Positions 36,716 to 48,670 of a DNA stretch of 64,000 nt are shown one piece after another. Position 1 is the first letter of the stretch. Every line of letters starts with the position of its first letter. This DNA comes from Telopea speciosissima (taxonomy: Eukaryota > Streptophyta > Magnoliopsida > Proteales > Proteaceae). Where the stretch lies: the NCBI RefSeq assembly GCF_018873765.1, contig NC_057920.1, positions 10,243,307 through 10,307,306 on the forward strand, in the 5' to 3' direction. The notes beneath the pieces were generated by a model, which searched no databases, was not told where the DNA came from, and saw nothing but the letters and a program-made list of their open reading frames with translations. The translations under genes were made by a program, and so were the position numbers.

Positions 36716-36861
36716 CGGGCAAGAGATCTCTACTTGGTGGTGTTTCCTACGCCCTCTCACTAGGCACTGTGAGATGACACCTCTGCCCCCTGGGTAGATA
36801 CCCACGTGTGCTCACTCATTGGAGAGCGTAGGAAACACCACCAAGTATAGATCTTTTCCCC
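36716..36861. mobile_element. foldback MITE, second copy of the 994-1152 family
   Basis: The arms are about 37 bp. The left has AGAGATCTCTACTTGGTGGT and TTTCCTACGCC; the right carries their complements. The loop CTGGGTAGATACCC is shared with the copy at 994-1152. Flanking ATAACATA (36708-36715) and ATAACATT (36862-36869) suggest an 8-bp duplication with one mismatch. Confidence 0.75.
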
Positions 36862-36869
36862 ATAACATT

Positions 36870-37929
36870 ATTTATTGAAATAGAAACTTCGTGATCATAT
36901 TGTCCATATCATCATTTAGTCATGAATTAATTTTTCAATTAATTTATCTTATGTACACGTCAAAATATAACTTTAAAATTGTTTGAAAAAGTCAAATTTG
37001 CTTTGGAGCTATTTGAAAAACAAAAATCCTTGGAAAATAAGAGATAAAAAACCATAAATACGAAGACTCATTTGATTGAGATGTGCATGTCCATTTATGT
37101 AGAAAAGCTTTGAATGTCTATTTAAGAAAACTTATCTATTTCCTCCAAAAAAAAAAAAAACTTATCTATTTTTATTTTTATTAAATAAAAGACAAAGACA
37201 CGCCCAATGAGACCAATGTGGGGATTCCTTTCCACGCCTTCTCACATTCTAAGCATGGATTATACTCTCAATCTTTCCACATCAAATGGGCCCCCTTAAT
37301 ACGAAACCGTCTCCCCGCACATTTGTGTGACATCTCACATTGAGATTGAGATCATGAGAGACTGTTTTGTATTTTTGATCTCCTATTTTTTCAGGGTTTG
37401 GAAGCCAAAGAATTAAGGATCCTGTGGGAGGAATTGGTAACTTGGTATCATGGATTAAGGTATCGCGATTGGATTGGCTGTGGCTGTTACCAATATCGAT
37501 ACCTACCCGATACTGAATCAGTAGTACATAAACCAAGGAGGGGTAAAAAAATACGGTATCCAAATCTTAGAGGGAAAAATCGTCCAGTCTGACTTGAGGT
37601 TGAATCTATTTGGCATTTTTTTTTTTCTTGTTTGTTTGTAAAAAGTTTTTTTTTTTTTTTCGGGGTGGACTGGGACTTGGGACTGAATTCTTAGTGAATA
37701 TAACCTTATACAATAATTTGTTTTTTGGTGAGATCCTTATGCAATAATGACTCCCTTTCTTCCCTTGACTGTGAATGGCTCTTTATTGTCTTGGGTATCC
37801 CTTGTTATTTCATGGTGTTAAACTTAATCCCACCAGAGTGTTACACAATTTTTTGAGGTGGATTCATGACTTATAATATATCTCCATTTTCTTTACCTTT
37901 TTCAAGGTGGGGTGGGTGGTTGACCTCTA
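36870..37929. other. intergenic, no gene seen
   Basis: A+T-rich with poly(A) and poly(T) tracts near 37147, 37617 and 37648. No gene or bounded element is supported. Confidence 0.55.
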
Positions 37930-38149
37930 GATCTTCTGCAATTCCTTTATCTTGCAATGTCTTGCAATTCGGGCCTGAGAGCTCGACACGTGGAAGATGC
38001 TTCATCCAATGATTTGAGCTTGATTAACCCAGTTGTTTTTTTTTTCCTTTCTTCTCGAGCTCCACACCGTTGGATGTTGCATCTTCCACGTGTCGAGTTC
38101 TCAAACCCGAATTGCAAGGCACCGTAAGATTAAGACACTACAGAGGATT
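37930..38149. mobile_element. foldback MITE, family G (CACGTG arms)
   Basis: The left arm has CTTGCAATTCGGGCCTGAGA and CTCGACACGTGGAAGATGC. The right arm has GCATCTTCCACGTGTCGAG and CCCGAATTGCAAG. The centre is a T-rich loop near 38036. Each arm carries a CACGTG (G-box) core. Related copies are at 4230, 53080 and 57913. Confidence 0.8.
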
Positions 38150-38225
38150 TTTTTTTTCGTGACCCATGTGCCCTTGATTTCTTTTTCTGGTTAATGCATT
38201 TTCTTTTTTATAATCATAAAAAAAT

Positions 38226-38606
38226 GGTAAATTACACGTCACCCTTGGTTTTCAAACAAAACTCAAATCACCCCTTGGTTTTTGAAAATACTCAACTGTC
38301 CCCCTCTACAATAACGGTGTTAGTCTGCTGTTAGTTATTGGTGTGAATGGACTATTTTACCTTTGTACTAAAACATTAGAATTAAATTTATAATACTACC
38401 CTTCAAAATCTATGTTTGGATGTCAAGGGTAGTTTAGGAATTTAAATTTATTTAACTGGCGACATCATCACTAAACAACATAAAACTAACGGTAGGGACT
38501 AATTTATCATATTGGGGTCTAATACAGGGGATGATTTGAGTATTTTCAAAAACCAAGGGGTGATTTGAGTTTTGTTTGAAAATAAGAAGGTGATGTGTAA
38601 TTTACC
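38226..38606. mobile_element. Mutator-like MITE, 381 bp, with about 70-bp terminal inverted repeats
   Basis: The left end GGTAAATTACACGTCACC and the right end read inward GGTAAATTACACATCACC pair over about 70 bp, including AAACAAAACTCAAATCACCC on both sides. The flanks are A-rich (TAAAAAAAT and AAAAAAAAC), compatible with a worn 9-bp duplication but not conclusive. Confidence 0.75.
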
Positions 38607-39189
38607 AAAAAAAACAAAACAAAGAAGGAATCAAATGCTTTGCTCTTACTTTTTATGCTTGCAGAGTAGTCTGGACTCTGGAGGGAGTGTGATGATGCGC
38701 AAGTCACATAATTATTGTCGTATGAGGTCAAAATTTTTTTTTTTTTTTGGGGTAGGGTTTTATATGCCACATCAATTAAAAGTTTTTTTTTTTTTAATTA
38801 TCGATGTAACAATGGAATGTGATGTTTTCAATTAAAAGTATTTCTATATATAATTTTTTAATTTAAATAATTTGTTTCCACTTAGAATTGGGGGAGAGTG
38901 CACCATAAAAGTCTAATTTATTGATACACATGCATTGACATACACATGTTGCGTGTTAATACAAAAGAAGGTATTTGTTTGAATTACACATTGAAATTTG
39001 ACACATGATTAATTTAGGATCCTTTCTATCCAATGTCAGATTAAACATATCATTTGTCTTAGGATATATCTTTTCTATCCAATGGTCAGATTAAAGATAT
39101 CATTTGTCCACATGTCATAATAGACCTTATTATTAATAATTATTAATTTTTTAATTGGAAGGTCAATTAGAAGTTAGAATGCATTATGA
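38607..39189. other. intergenic, no gene seen
   Basis: A+T-rich. A near-duplicate of ATTTCTATCCAATGTCAGATT occurs at about 39023 and 39070 with ATATCATTTGTC after each copy. No gene is supported. Confidence 0.55.
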
Positions 39190-39199
39190 TTGAGTTACA

Positions 39200-39388
39200 C
39201 AATCCAGATTCTCTACTACCGAGCTGCCCGGCAGGACCGTGCAGCCCAAACACAATGAGGCGTGCAGTGACCACCTTGCCCCTATCCAAACGCCTTGCCC
39301 GAGTGGGGGTAAGACGATCATTGCGTGTCTCACTGTGTCTGGGCTGCATAATCCTGCCGGGCAGCTCGGCAGTAGAGGATCACGATCC
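39200..39388. mobile_element. foldback MITE, family P, 189 bp, 9-10-bp TSD
   Basis: A perfect direct repeat TTGAGTTACA (39190-39199 and 39389-39398) flanks the element. The arms pair over more than 60 bp, including CCGAGCTGCCCGGCAGGA and its complement. The loop has CTTGCCCGAGTGGGGGTAAG. The duplication length points to a Mutator-like mover. This is the best-preserved copy of the family in the window. Confidence 0.85.
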
Positions 39389-39592
39389 TTGAGTTACAAG
39401 GTTATCCTTTTCTTTTTCTTTTTATGGAATAATTAAATGTTAAAGACGATTACCTGATAAATAGGAATATTATCTTTTAATAATTTTGATAATTATTAAA
39501 CACTTAGAAGTGGGGGTGTTAAAATGAGACTGGACCAGTTGAACCAACTAGACCTAACAAAAACAGAAACAAGATCGGTATTCATTTTCAGT

Positions 39593-39915
39593 AGGGGTGT
39601 CAAATGGTTGGTTTGGTCCAATCAAACAGTCCAAATTGATTTTTGACATGCACCAGCCCAAAACAAAGCCGAACCATTAAGGTGAGATTCAGTTTCAAGT
39701 TTTTATCGGGTTGGCTTAATGGGTTTTTATTGATCCGTTATCATTTTGGTAGAGATTTGGTTTCGGATATATTTTTAATGATTTGTTTTGATCGGTTCGG
39801 TTTTGTACCAGTTTCCAAAACCCAGAGCTGAAAACATACCGATAAAGGTTTGGTTTCAATCTGATCTGAGTTTTTGGTTGGTTTAATTGGTTCGGGTTGG
39901 ATTTTGTTATCCCTA
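39593..39915. mobile_element. probable worn hAT-like element
   Basis: It starts TAGGGGTGTCAAATGG and ends with the inverse of TAGGGATAACAAAATCC. The interior is rich in GGTTTGGTTT/AACCGAACC words, as in other plant hAT-like non-autonomous elements. I could not find a convincing 8-bp duplication, so borders are tentative. Confidence 0.45.
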
Positions 39916-40249
39916 GCTTTTTTTAAGAAAAAGGATCAAAATCGGATCGAACCCACCATTTTGATACAGTCACTTGGAAGGTTTAATGTTTTCTTTGTTT
40001 TTTTTTTCAAAATGAATAATTAATTATAAAATATATGATATATATCAGTATCATGATGTATACATTATACGAATATAACCGTATTGAGGAAGGGCATATT
40101 TGATTAATTAGTTAAAAATAGGCCGGTATCTCAGTTATGCTGTCTCACTCATCTCATTAATATATACTAATTTATTTCTTTTGTACAATAATTTAAATTC
40201 AAATAAAAAATGATATATATTATATAAAATCAATTCATCATCCCAAATT

Positions 40250-40381
40250 GATCAAGTGGTCACGGTTCGAGTATAGAAACAACCTCTTTGTGAAAGCAAG
40301 GGTAAGGTTACATAGTCGTCCATTATGACCCTCTCCAGACCCACAGTGGTGGAAGCCCCGTACACTAGATATGCCCTTTTC
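40250..40381 (+). repeat. Au SINE, 5'-truncated
   Basis: GTGGTCACGGTTCGAGTATA (B box), CTCTTTGTGAAAGCAAGGGT, AGACCCACAGTGGTGGAAGC and CCCCGTACACTAGATATGCC match the Au SINE body closely. It sits about 0.65 kb upstream of the first LYK TATA box, within flanking sequence that otherwise aligns with the flank of the third LYK gene (near 59857). Confidence 0.85.
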
Positions 40382-40948
40382 TTATGGTTGCCGGACTCCG
40401 CATCCGAGAGAATATTCTTTCAATATTAATAAAATCATTTTCATTGCTGACTTCAGGAAAAAAATAATAATAATAATAAAATAACAAATGGACTTGGAGT
40501 CTTGGACAGATCATCCGGAATCATTCCAAACCCGGCAACCTGTTTATTGTGTTCTTACCATATTAGCCTCAAGAAAAAGAGCAAAAGAAAAGTGTTTATA
40601 TTAAATCTTAACCGTCTGTTCATGATCTACGGGCAGGGATTCTTGGAGTGGTCGATCATCTCATTCTTTATAGTAATGGGCCATAAGGCGGCTTAGGCCC
40701 ATCCTATAAGGGGCCCGCGCCGCCTCCCAGGTCCCACTCTCACCCAATTGAAGAACTATGACTATAGAAATTCAGGAGAGTCTTCGTTTTGGCCTTTTCA
40801 AATTTCACAACGGTTAAATTCCTTTCCTCTGACCCATTTTCGTAGAAACTTCAAATACACAAAACGGAGAAAGAAAAGAAGCAAAGGATAAGTCAAACAA
40901 GCAATTGTTCTCCTACCCACCCACTCCCTCCGGTTCGAGATCTGAATT

Positions 40949-40977
40949 TTGACCATTTCAATTCCTTTTTATTGACT
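40949..40977 (+). promoter_or_regulatory. two W-box cores in the first LYK promoter
   Basis: TTGACC (40949-40954) and TTGACT (40972-40977) match the WRKY W-box core TTGACY, 37-70 nt upstream of the TATA box. A TTGACT lies at the matching place before the third gene (61755-61760). It is absent at the matching place before the second gene. WRKY control is inferred, not shown. Confidence 0.4.
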
Positions 40978-40985
40978 ACACAGAC

Positions 40986-41022
40986 AATGAAAGTTGGAAG
41001 ATTCCATCATCCATTTATAATA
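40986..41022 (+). promoter_or_regulatory. core promoter of first LYK gene: shared block plus TATA box
   Basis: The block GAAAGTTGGAAGATTCCATC is followed by TTTATAAT (41014-41021). The same block and spacing occur before the other two LYK genes. The putative TATA box is about 140 nt upstream of the ATG at 41159. Confidence 0.65.
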
Positions 41023-41158
41023 ATGGGAAAGATTGGGATTTGATCCATTGGGAGAAAGATGGACAGTTCAACCATCAAAGGTTGAGACTTTTTTTGAGTT
41101 CTACCTTTCTGATACGTTCTCCGATCCCTGCGTTTTACATTTCCTTGGTTACCTGCAA

Positions 41159-43138
41159 ATGGGTGTTCTTCAATCTATCATCCTTCTCTGCATTATTTCC
41201 TTGATTTCTTCCTCCTCTGTTACTCTTGCACAGCAACCTTACGTTGGGCAGGCCTCCAATAATTGCGCAAACACAGATAATTCAACTTCTGTTTTTGGTT
41301 ACACCTGCAATGGTGTCAACAAAACTTGCCAGTCTTACCTCATCTTCAGATCTCAGCCCCCATATTCCACAGTTCCTTCCATCGCTGCTCTGTTGGGCTC
41401 CGACCCATCTCAGGTCGCCCGGATTAACTCAGTCTCCAACACTGCTGCCTTCGACACAAACAAGGAGGTAATCGTCCCCGTCAATTGTTCCTGTTCCGGT
41501 CAGTATTATCAGGCAAATAGTACATATCTTGTTAAATCTTATGATACTATTTATTCGATCGCCAACAACACCTACCAAGGTCTTTCCACCTGCCAAGCTC
41601 TCCAGAACCAATCCAATACCTCAGCTCAGAACATCTATGTTGGTCAAAGGGTTCTAATACCCCTTCGGTGTGCTTGTCCCACCAAGAATCAAAGTGATAG
41701 TGGCACCAAATATCTACTCAGTTACGCAGTCACTTGGGATGATTCTGTTGGCGCTGTAAGTGCCCAGTTTGGAGCTGACGTCGGGAAAACCCTAGACGCT
41801 AATCAGCTTTCTGAGTCCGCCTTCACCATTTATCCATTCACAACTCTCCTTGTTCCTTTACAGAATCCACCATCCTCTTCTCAAACCTTAACCCCACCTC
41901 CTCCGCCTTCTCCTCCTCCTCCACCATCTCCTCCTTCCTCTGCATCACAAAATAAAGGGTCAACGAAAACATGGGTCTATGTGGTTATTGCAATTGCAGC
42001 AACGATTGGTATCATGTTTGTTGTCTTTCTCATAGTCTGGTCTCTTTTCTCCCGTAAACGGAAGAGGGGCGAAGCTGATCCAAAGGTCATCTCGAAGAGG
42101 AGCACAGAAGCTTCAATTCTCACCTCGGAAAGCTTTGAGTCATATCAGAAACCGCCGCCGCTCAACAAGAAGTCAGAGGACGAATCTAGCGACTTCCTTG
42201 CGGGTATTGCCGACATTGCTCAATCCCTTAAAGTTTATAAATTTGAAGATTTGCAGTCGGCAACCGAGAATTTCAGCCCCAGCTGCTGGATCAATGGATC
42301 TGTCTATCGTGGAACGATTAATGGGGACCTAGCTGCTATTAAAAAGATCAATGGAGATGTCTCCAAAGAAATCAATTTACTCTCCAAGATCAACCATATC
42401 AATATTATTAGGCTCTCGGGTGTTTGTTTTAGTGAGGGGCATTGGTATTTTGTTTATGAGTATGCCATGAATGGACCTCTGAGTAACTGGATCCGTGGCA
42501 ACGTGAGCAAGCCAAAGGTTTTAAGCTGGACACAGAGGGTTCAGATTGCATTGGATGTTTCCATGGGGCTTAATTATCTCCACAGCTATACCAACCCTTC
42601 CCATGTCCACAAGGATATAAAAAGCAGCAATATTCTTCTGGACAATGATTTCAGGGCTAAGATAGCCAATTTTGGTCTAGCAAGGTCTACAGAAGGGAAG
42701 GAAGGTGATTTCACATTGACGAAGCACATCGTTGGGACAATAGGTTATATGGCACCTGAGTATTTGGAGAATGGTTTGGTCTCTCCGAAGCTGGATGTTT
42801 ACGCATTTGGGGTTATGATGCTGGAACTAATTAGCGGAAAAGACGTTGTTTCATCTCAAGCGGAAGATTTGCTCTTCTTTGATTCGTTAATAGCAATACT
42901 CAATGAGGGAAATAAAGAAGAAAAGCTAAGAGGATTCATAGATCCTTCTCTACAAGAAAATTATCCTTTGGACCTGGCTCGGTCTCTGGCCAGACTAATA
43001 GAGAGCTGCTTGAGGAAGGATCCAGCTAGTCGACCAGGTATGGATGAGATTGTGCAGTTCCTCTCAGGAATCGTGGCTACTTCACTGACTTGGGAATCAT
43101 CTGTCTTGGGGTACCCAAATTTCAACAGTAGCTCATAG
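41159..43138 (+). CDS. LYK4: LysM receptor-like pseudokinase, LYK4/LYK5 type (copy 1)
   Basis: Single-exon gene for a 659-residue type I membrane receptor. LYK4/LYK5 proteins bind chitin oligomers at the plasma membrane and work with the active kinase CERK1; the role here is by family. Parts: signal peptide 1-24, ectodomain with three LysM units at about 60-235, Cys at 36, 50, 57 and 145 and CxC pairs at 110/112 and 171/173, Pro-rich hinge (247-259), membrane span about 272-296, kinase-like domain about 360-640. Lys395 of the AAIK motif is present, but the glycine loop is degenerate (INGSVYRG), the catalytic loop is HKDIKSSN (484-491) and the DFG Asp is Asn504 (NFG). It is therefore probably inactive, as in the family. 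The open frame starts 42 codons earlier, but that ATG lies only about 10 nt after the TATA box. MGVLQ begins the signal peptide and is shared with both paralogues. Confidence 0.95.
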   Translation: MGVLQSIILLCIISLISSSSVTLAQQPYVGQASNNCANTDNSTSVFGYTCNGVNKTCQSYLIFRSQPPYSTVPSIAALLGSDPSQVARINSVSNTAAFDTNKEVIVPVNCSCSGQYYQANSTYLVKSYDTIYSIANNTYQGLSTCQALQNQSNTSAQNIYVGQRVLIPLRCACPTKNQSDSGTKYLLSYAVTWDDSVGAVSAQFGADVGKTLDANQLSESAFTIYPFTTLLVPLQNPPSSSQTLTPPPPPSPPPPPSPPSSASQNKGSTKTWVYVVIAIAATIGIMFVVFLIVWSLFSRKRKRGEADPKVISKRSTEASILTSESFESYQKPPPLNKKSEDESSDFLAGIADIAQSLKVYKFEDLQSATENFSPSCWINGSVYRGTINGDLAAIKKINGDVSKEINLLSKINHINIIRLSGVCFSEGHWYFVYEYAMNGPLSNWIRGNVSKPKVLSWTQRVQIALDVSMGLNYLHSYTNPSHVHKDIKSSNILLDNDFRAKIANFGLARSTEGKEGDFTLTKHIVGTIGYMAPEYLENGLVSPKLDVYAFGVMMLELISGKDVVSSQAEDLLFFDSLIAILNEGNKEEKLRGFIDPSLQENYPLDLARSLARLIESCLRKDPASRPGMDEIVQFLSGIVATSLTWESSVLGYPNFNSSS

Positions 43139-44799
43139 GGACTGTATCTGAAAGGTACGACTACCAAATTCTGTATCATTTGCACCCTTAATTTTTTCCA
43201 TGTTTAATCCATAATCTACTTAAATTCATCATTGCATACCTATGGGTTGCTCAGAATTTCAAACTCTTATAGGTCTTAAGTTGTAAATCTTCTTCACTAT
43301 AGCAAGATATTGTGCTGGATTCTTCAACAGTACATATTTCTGTCTTCTTATGTATGTGATCTGGTTTGTCTGTAACTATTTTAATAATTGCAAGTTGGTT
43401 CATCTTGTGAATACCTTGCCACTGCATAAGTTTCAAAGGTTCATAATATTGTCAATTTTAAAGAAATATGGTCATATTAGCGCATAGTGATAGCTGGAGA
43501 TGAGAGATTCTGAGATTTCAGCGTGGAAAAGCTCTGAATCTTAGTCCAGTATCCAGATTAGTTGTCTCAAGCTTTGAGACTCTTATCTTTAAAAGCGGAC
43601 TGATAGTAACATGGTAACTGGTAACTTAGATGATTAGGATGATAAGCTATAAGACTACTTTGGGTTCTTACAGGTTTGGTAGAATGTGGTGAAATCATTG
43701 GTCGATAGGGAGAGACTCAGTCCTAAAAGAAGCTTTGCAAGAATCCAATGTTTCTTTCATTGTGTTTTAGTTAATAAGTTAAGACGAGCAAAAAAGTTCA
43801 AAAATCATTTTTTTTTGTGGGGAGAGGGTGCAGCTTTTAAAATGTTCAGAACACTGAGAACAGGGATGAGTTTGACGTTTTTTTCTTGTTCTTATAAAAA
43901 TTGGGATGTTTTAATTGTCTCTGTTTCCTAGAGGTTGCTATCTTGGCAACCATATAAATGAATTTTATCTTGTTTTTAATTAAAAACAAAGAAAAGAAAA
44001 AATCCCTTGGATTTTCTTAAGCATGCAATAACATCAAATAAAAATGATCTTATTAGAATTAATTGTATCTTGTTTATGTTTCTAATACATTGCAGCTCAT
44101 ATGGTTTCCATGCCTTGTAAGAGTGTGCCTATTGGTTTAAAATAGTCTTGTATGTTGCTGCAGTTCTGAATGGGGGAAGGCATTGTTGTATTGATGAACT
44201 TCAGTGCAGGGTGTGAACCAGTGGAGCTCTGTATATCAGCTCAAGGTGAGTACTATTGAGAGGCATCATCAAAGAAGAAGCACTTTGAGAACTATAGGGA
44301 CTGAAAGTTTCTTGATGATGCTGAAACTTGCCAACTCTGTTTGTCCCTATAAAAGAGCTGAATGTATAGAATGAGGATAAAAAAGTGGACAAGGTCAGCA
44401 GAGAACCTTGTTTTTGTATGTGGTATCATAAATACTTCTTCCAAGTTTAATACATGTATGTATGATAACTTCTAGTTGCAGTATGATTTGAGAAAGGCAA
44501 AAGTTATTCCATTTGAGATTTCATCGGATGACATTTCATTCTGTGCACCCATTTGGTGGTCCAGATTTTTCAATGCTTTATTTTGCCACTCTGCCAACTC
44601 AGATTGGGGTAAAACTTGACATGTGAGCAGAGTATCTTGGTGTCTACATGATGTAATAGTCTCTCCATGCCACGTTTTAAGGACATCGACGGCTTCCAGC
44701 TAATTGATCTGGAGCAGAAACATATTTAGAGTAGAGAACATTATTGTTAATTAGCAATTAAATGGTGGCATTAGTTTTGAATGTAATTCATCTAATCTT
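43139..44799 (+). other. 3' flank of the first LYK gene
   Basis: The first 500 bp align in patches with the flanks after the second LYK gene, such as GATTCTGAGATTTCAG at about 43507 and 57773, so they belong to the duplicated unit. Further on I see no gene. The stretch at 44150-44460 looks transcript-like but has no coding potential that I can support. Confidence 0.55.
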
Positions 44800-44805
44800 C
44801 TCAAT

Positions 44806-44849
44806 CTGCTGGTAGTAGGAGTTGTCGACAGTGTTTATACTTGCGATGT
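44806..44849 (-). pseudogene. peroxidase exon-4 fragment (about 44 bp)
   Basis: CTGCTGGTAGTAGGAGTTGT and the following 24 bp are nearly identical to 45590-45633, inside exon 4 of the neighbouring peroxidase and in the same orientation. Translated on the minus strand it gives ASINTVDNSYYQQ against ASANTVDNSYYQQ in the gene. No more of a peroxidase is recognisable around it. It is a relic of a lost tandem copy or a small local duplication. Confidence 0.7.
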
Positions 44850-45368
44850 AGCTTTGTTTTACTTTTCAGATAGCCAAATGGGCAGAAACATGTGACTCCC
44901 TCTGGTGAAGGGTTGGTTAGAGAAGGGGAAACCTGAGATGAATCTAGAGTTGCAGGGGAGAGAAGATATTGCTTTAGAAGAGAGGGGGGGAACGAAGTTT
45001 GCACACGCAGGCTCTTCACAAACACAAACTCAATTCATTCTCAAATCTGACCAATACATTGGTTACAAGCATATAAATAAGAAAATAAAATACTTAAACA
45101 AGGAAACAACTATTCTAGGACTCATAACAAAAAATACAACTTAAAACTTTCTAAAACTCTTCCAACATATCCTATCCAAATTAAAAACTTTCTTTACATA
45201 TTTATTCCAATAAAATAAATAATAAAATCCTAAATATCCTACTAGGCCAAAGACTCAAGTTGGACCCAGTCATCTCCATCTGGGTTCCCAAACAGGTTTG
45301 GGTCGGTCCAAGGTAGTGCACCTGCATCACTCTCCCATGATGCCTTCACCCAAATAAATAAATAATGG

Positions 45369-47108
<1,740 letters not shown>

Positions 47109-47174
47109 TTTCGTAGGGAGTGACTTGATGTGGTTTGCACAGAATGAGACATCTTCTTCTTCTTTCTCTTCTGT

Positions 47175-47184
47175 TATTTATAGG
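47175..47184 (-). promoter_or_regulatory. TATA box of the peroxidase gene
   Basis: Read on the minus strand this is CTATAAATAA, about 70 nt upstream of the ATG, giving a leader of roughly 40 nt. This is inferred from sequence and position. Confidence 0.55.
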
Positions 47185-48159
47185 GTTTAAGAAAGAACCT
47201 AAAGATCTGAAATCTTCCAACTTACTAGGCAAGTGGATTGCATGATCATTGGGCCAACTTGTACCAGTAGGTGAGCTCCATTCTTCATGATCCTCCTTAA
47301 TATCTTAACCTTAAACCCAACATAAAGTAATGGAAAGGGAATTAATAAACAAGAATATAACATTCTATGGAGAACTCGATCCTCCATCCTCACCACCCTC
47401 TCCACAATATAAATAAATTAATCTATCTGACAGAGTGGCTATGATAAAATGAAGCTCAGTCGATCAGGGTTGTAGCAGAATTGTTGTTTTATAGGAGATT
47501 TGGCAAACTTATAAACCAATTAGTTCCCTACTAATTATTAATAAGTAATCTGTTTGTCTTTTTCCTACCCAAAAAACAAAAAAAAAGTTGTTTCTTCTGT
47601 CCCTTCCGGCCTTCCACTTTTTTAGGGCACGATCTTCCTGGACATGCTTCTGTCCCTTTTATTTGGGGCGTTTTCTTCTGGACGCATGTGACATATGTTT
47701 AATATATCTATTGATGGGCATTTTTGTTATTGAATAAATAAATATATTAAACCTGAAAGAAAGGAAGAGAAAAAAAAATAGGGACGGTATTCTCAGCCTG
47801 GGAGCATAAACCGCGTGGAAGCATTTGTCTGGATAGCATTTTCTCGTTTCATGGGAGACGGATTGGTCATTTTGCCCCCTCTGCGTTTGGGTGTAGGTGT
47901 ACATTTTCATATAGAGTTTTTTTTTTTCAAAATTTAAAAAAAAAAAAATATTATGAAGCAAAGATACCACCAAGAGACGCTAGGCCTTGGATGAACAAAG
48001 AGAAAAACAATAAGAACAAAAACAACGACCCAACGACTTTTGGATAATCAAAATTGGATCAACCCCACCCCCCACTCACCCCAAAAAAAAAATCAAGTAA
48101 TAACGAGCTCACAGTGCGATCCTTAAGGGGACATCATATTTTCTAGTCGGCTGAACAAA
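47185..48159. other. intergenic upstream of the peroxidase
   Basis: A+T-rich promoter-side DNA with poly(A) tracts near 47575 and 47935. No gene is supported; the open frames are low-complexity. Confidence 0.55.
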
Positions 48160-48670
48160 GAAAATAAGGGGCAAACCTAATGGGGTGATTTTGCCTCCTA
48201 CGGCAAGCAGAGACTTTAGTGTCTTTCGAATGAGATTAAGCTCTGGTGCTTTCTCTAGGTTGTCAACATGTTAAATCAGCTCATCAGTATGGTTGAACTC
48301 TGGATTTTCATTCGAGAGTGACCTACTAAGGAGGATGCATGCCGGTTCGAAATATGAAGGAAAAATTTTCCCTCGTTATCATCCACAATTGCAATCAACC
48401 GGTTGATCCAAGATATCAATTTACCGAGTTCGCATTATCAAGATCATAATACTTTAGAGATCCATTATGCCCATGGAGAGGGGCTGGTGAGAGGGAGAAG
48501 GCTTCTTCTTCTTCTTGTTCTTTTTCGTTTTCTTGATGGGCATATCTTAAAGTTATCTGTGGATGGGCTTGTAGTTCTGCAATTCTGCTATTCGGTAAAT
48601 CAGATCCGAAATTGAGTTTGGATCAGCTCCCTTGAAAGCATCACAGAGGAGCATTTCAAAAACATTCCTT
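48160..48670 (-). pseudogene. unidentified coding-like remnant
   Basis: On the minus strand, long stretches read like protein in shifting frames: NVFEMLLCDAFKGADPNSIS and DLIYRIAELQNYKPIHR near 48640-48560, a Lys-rich KKTKKNKKKKKPSPS part near 48500, then NLEKAPELNLIRKTLKSLLA near 48270-48200. Several stops interrupt them. The composition suggests a decayed gene or processed copy, but I do not recognise the family. It could also be chance. Confidence 0.3.

Noticed and set aside
41033-41158. Upstream ATG extending the first LYK protein by 42 residues
   Set aside because: It starts about 10 nt after the TATA box, would hide the signal peptide, and has no matching extension in the second copy.
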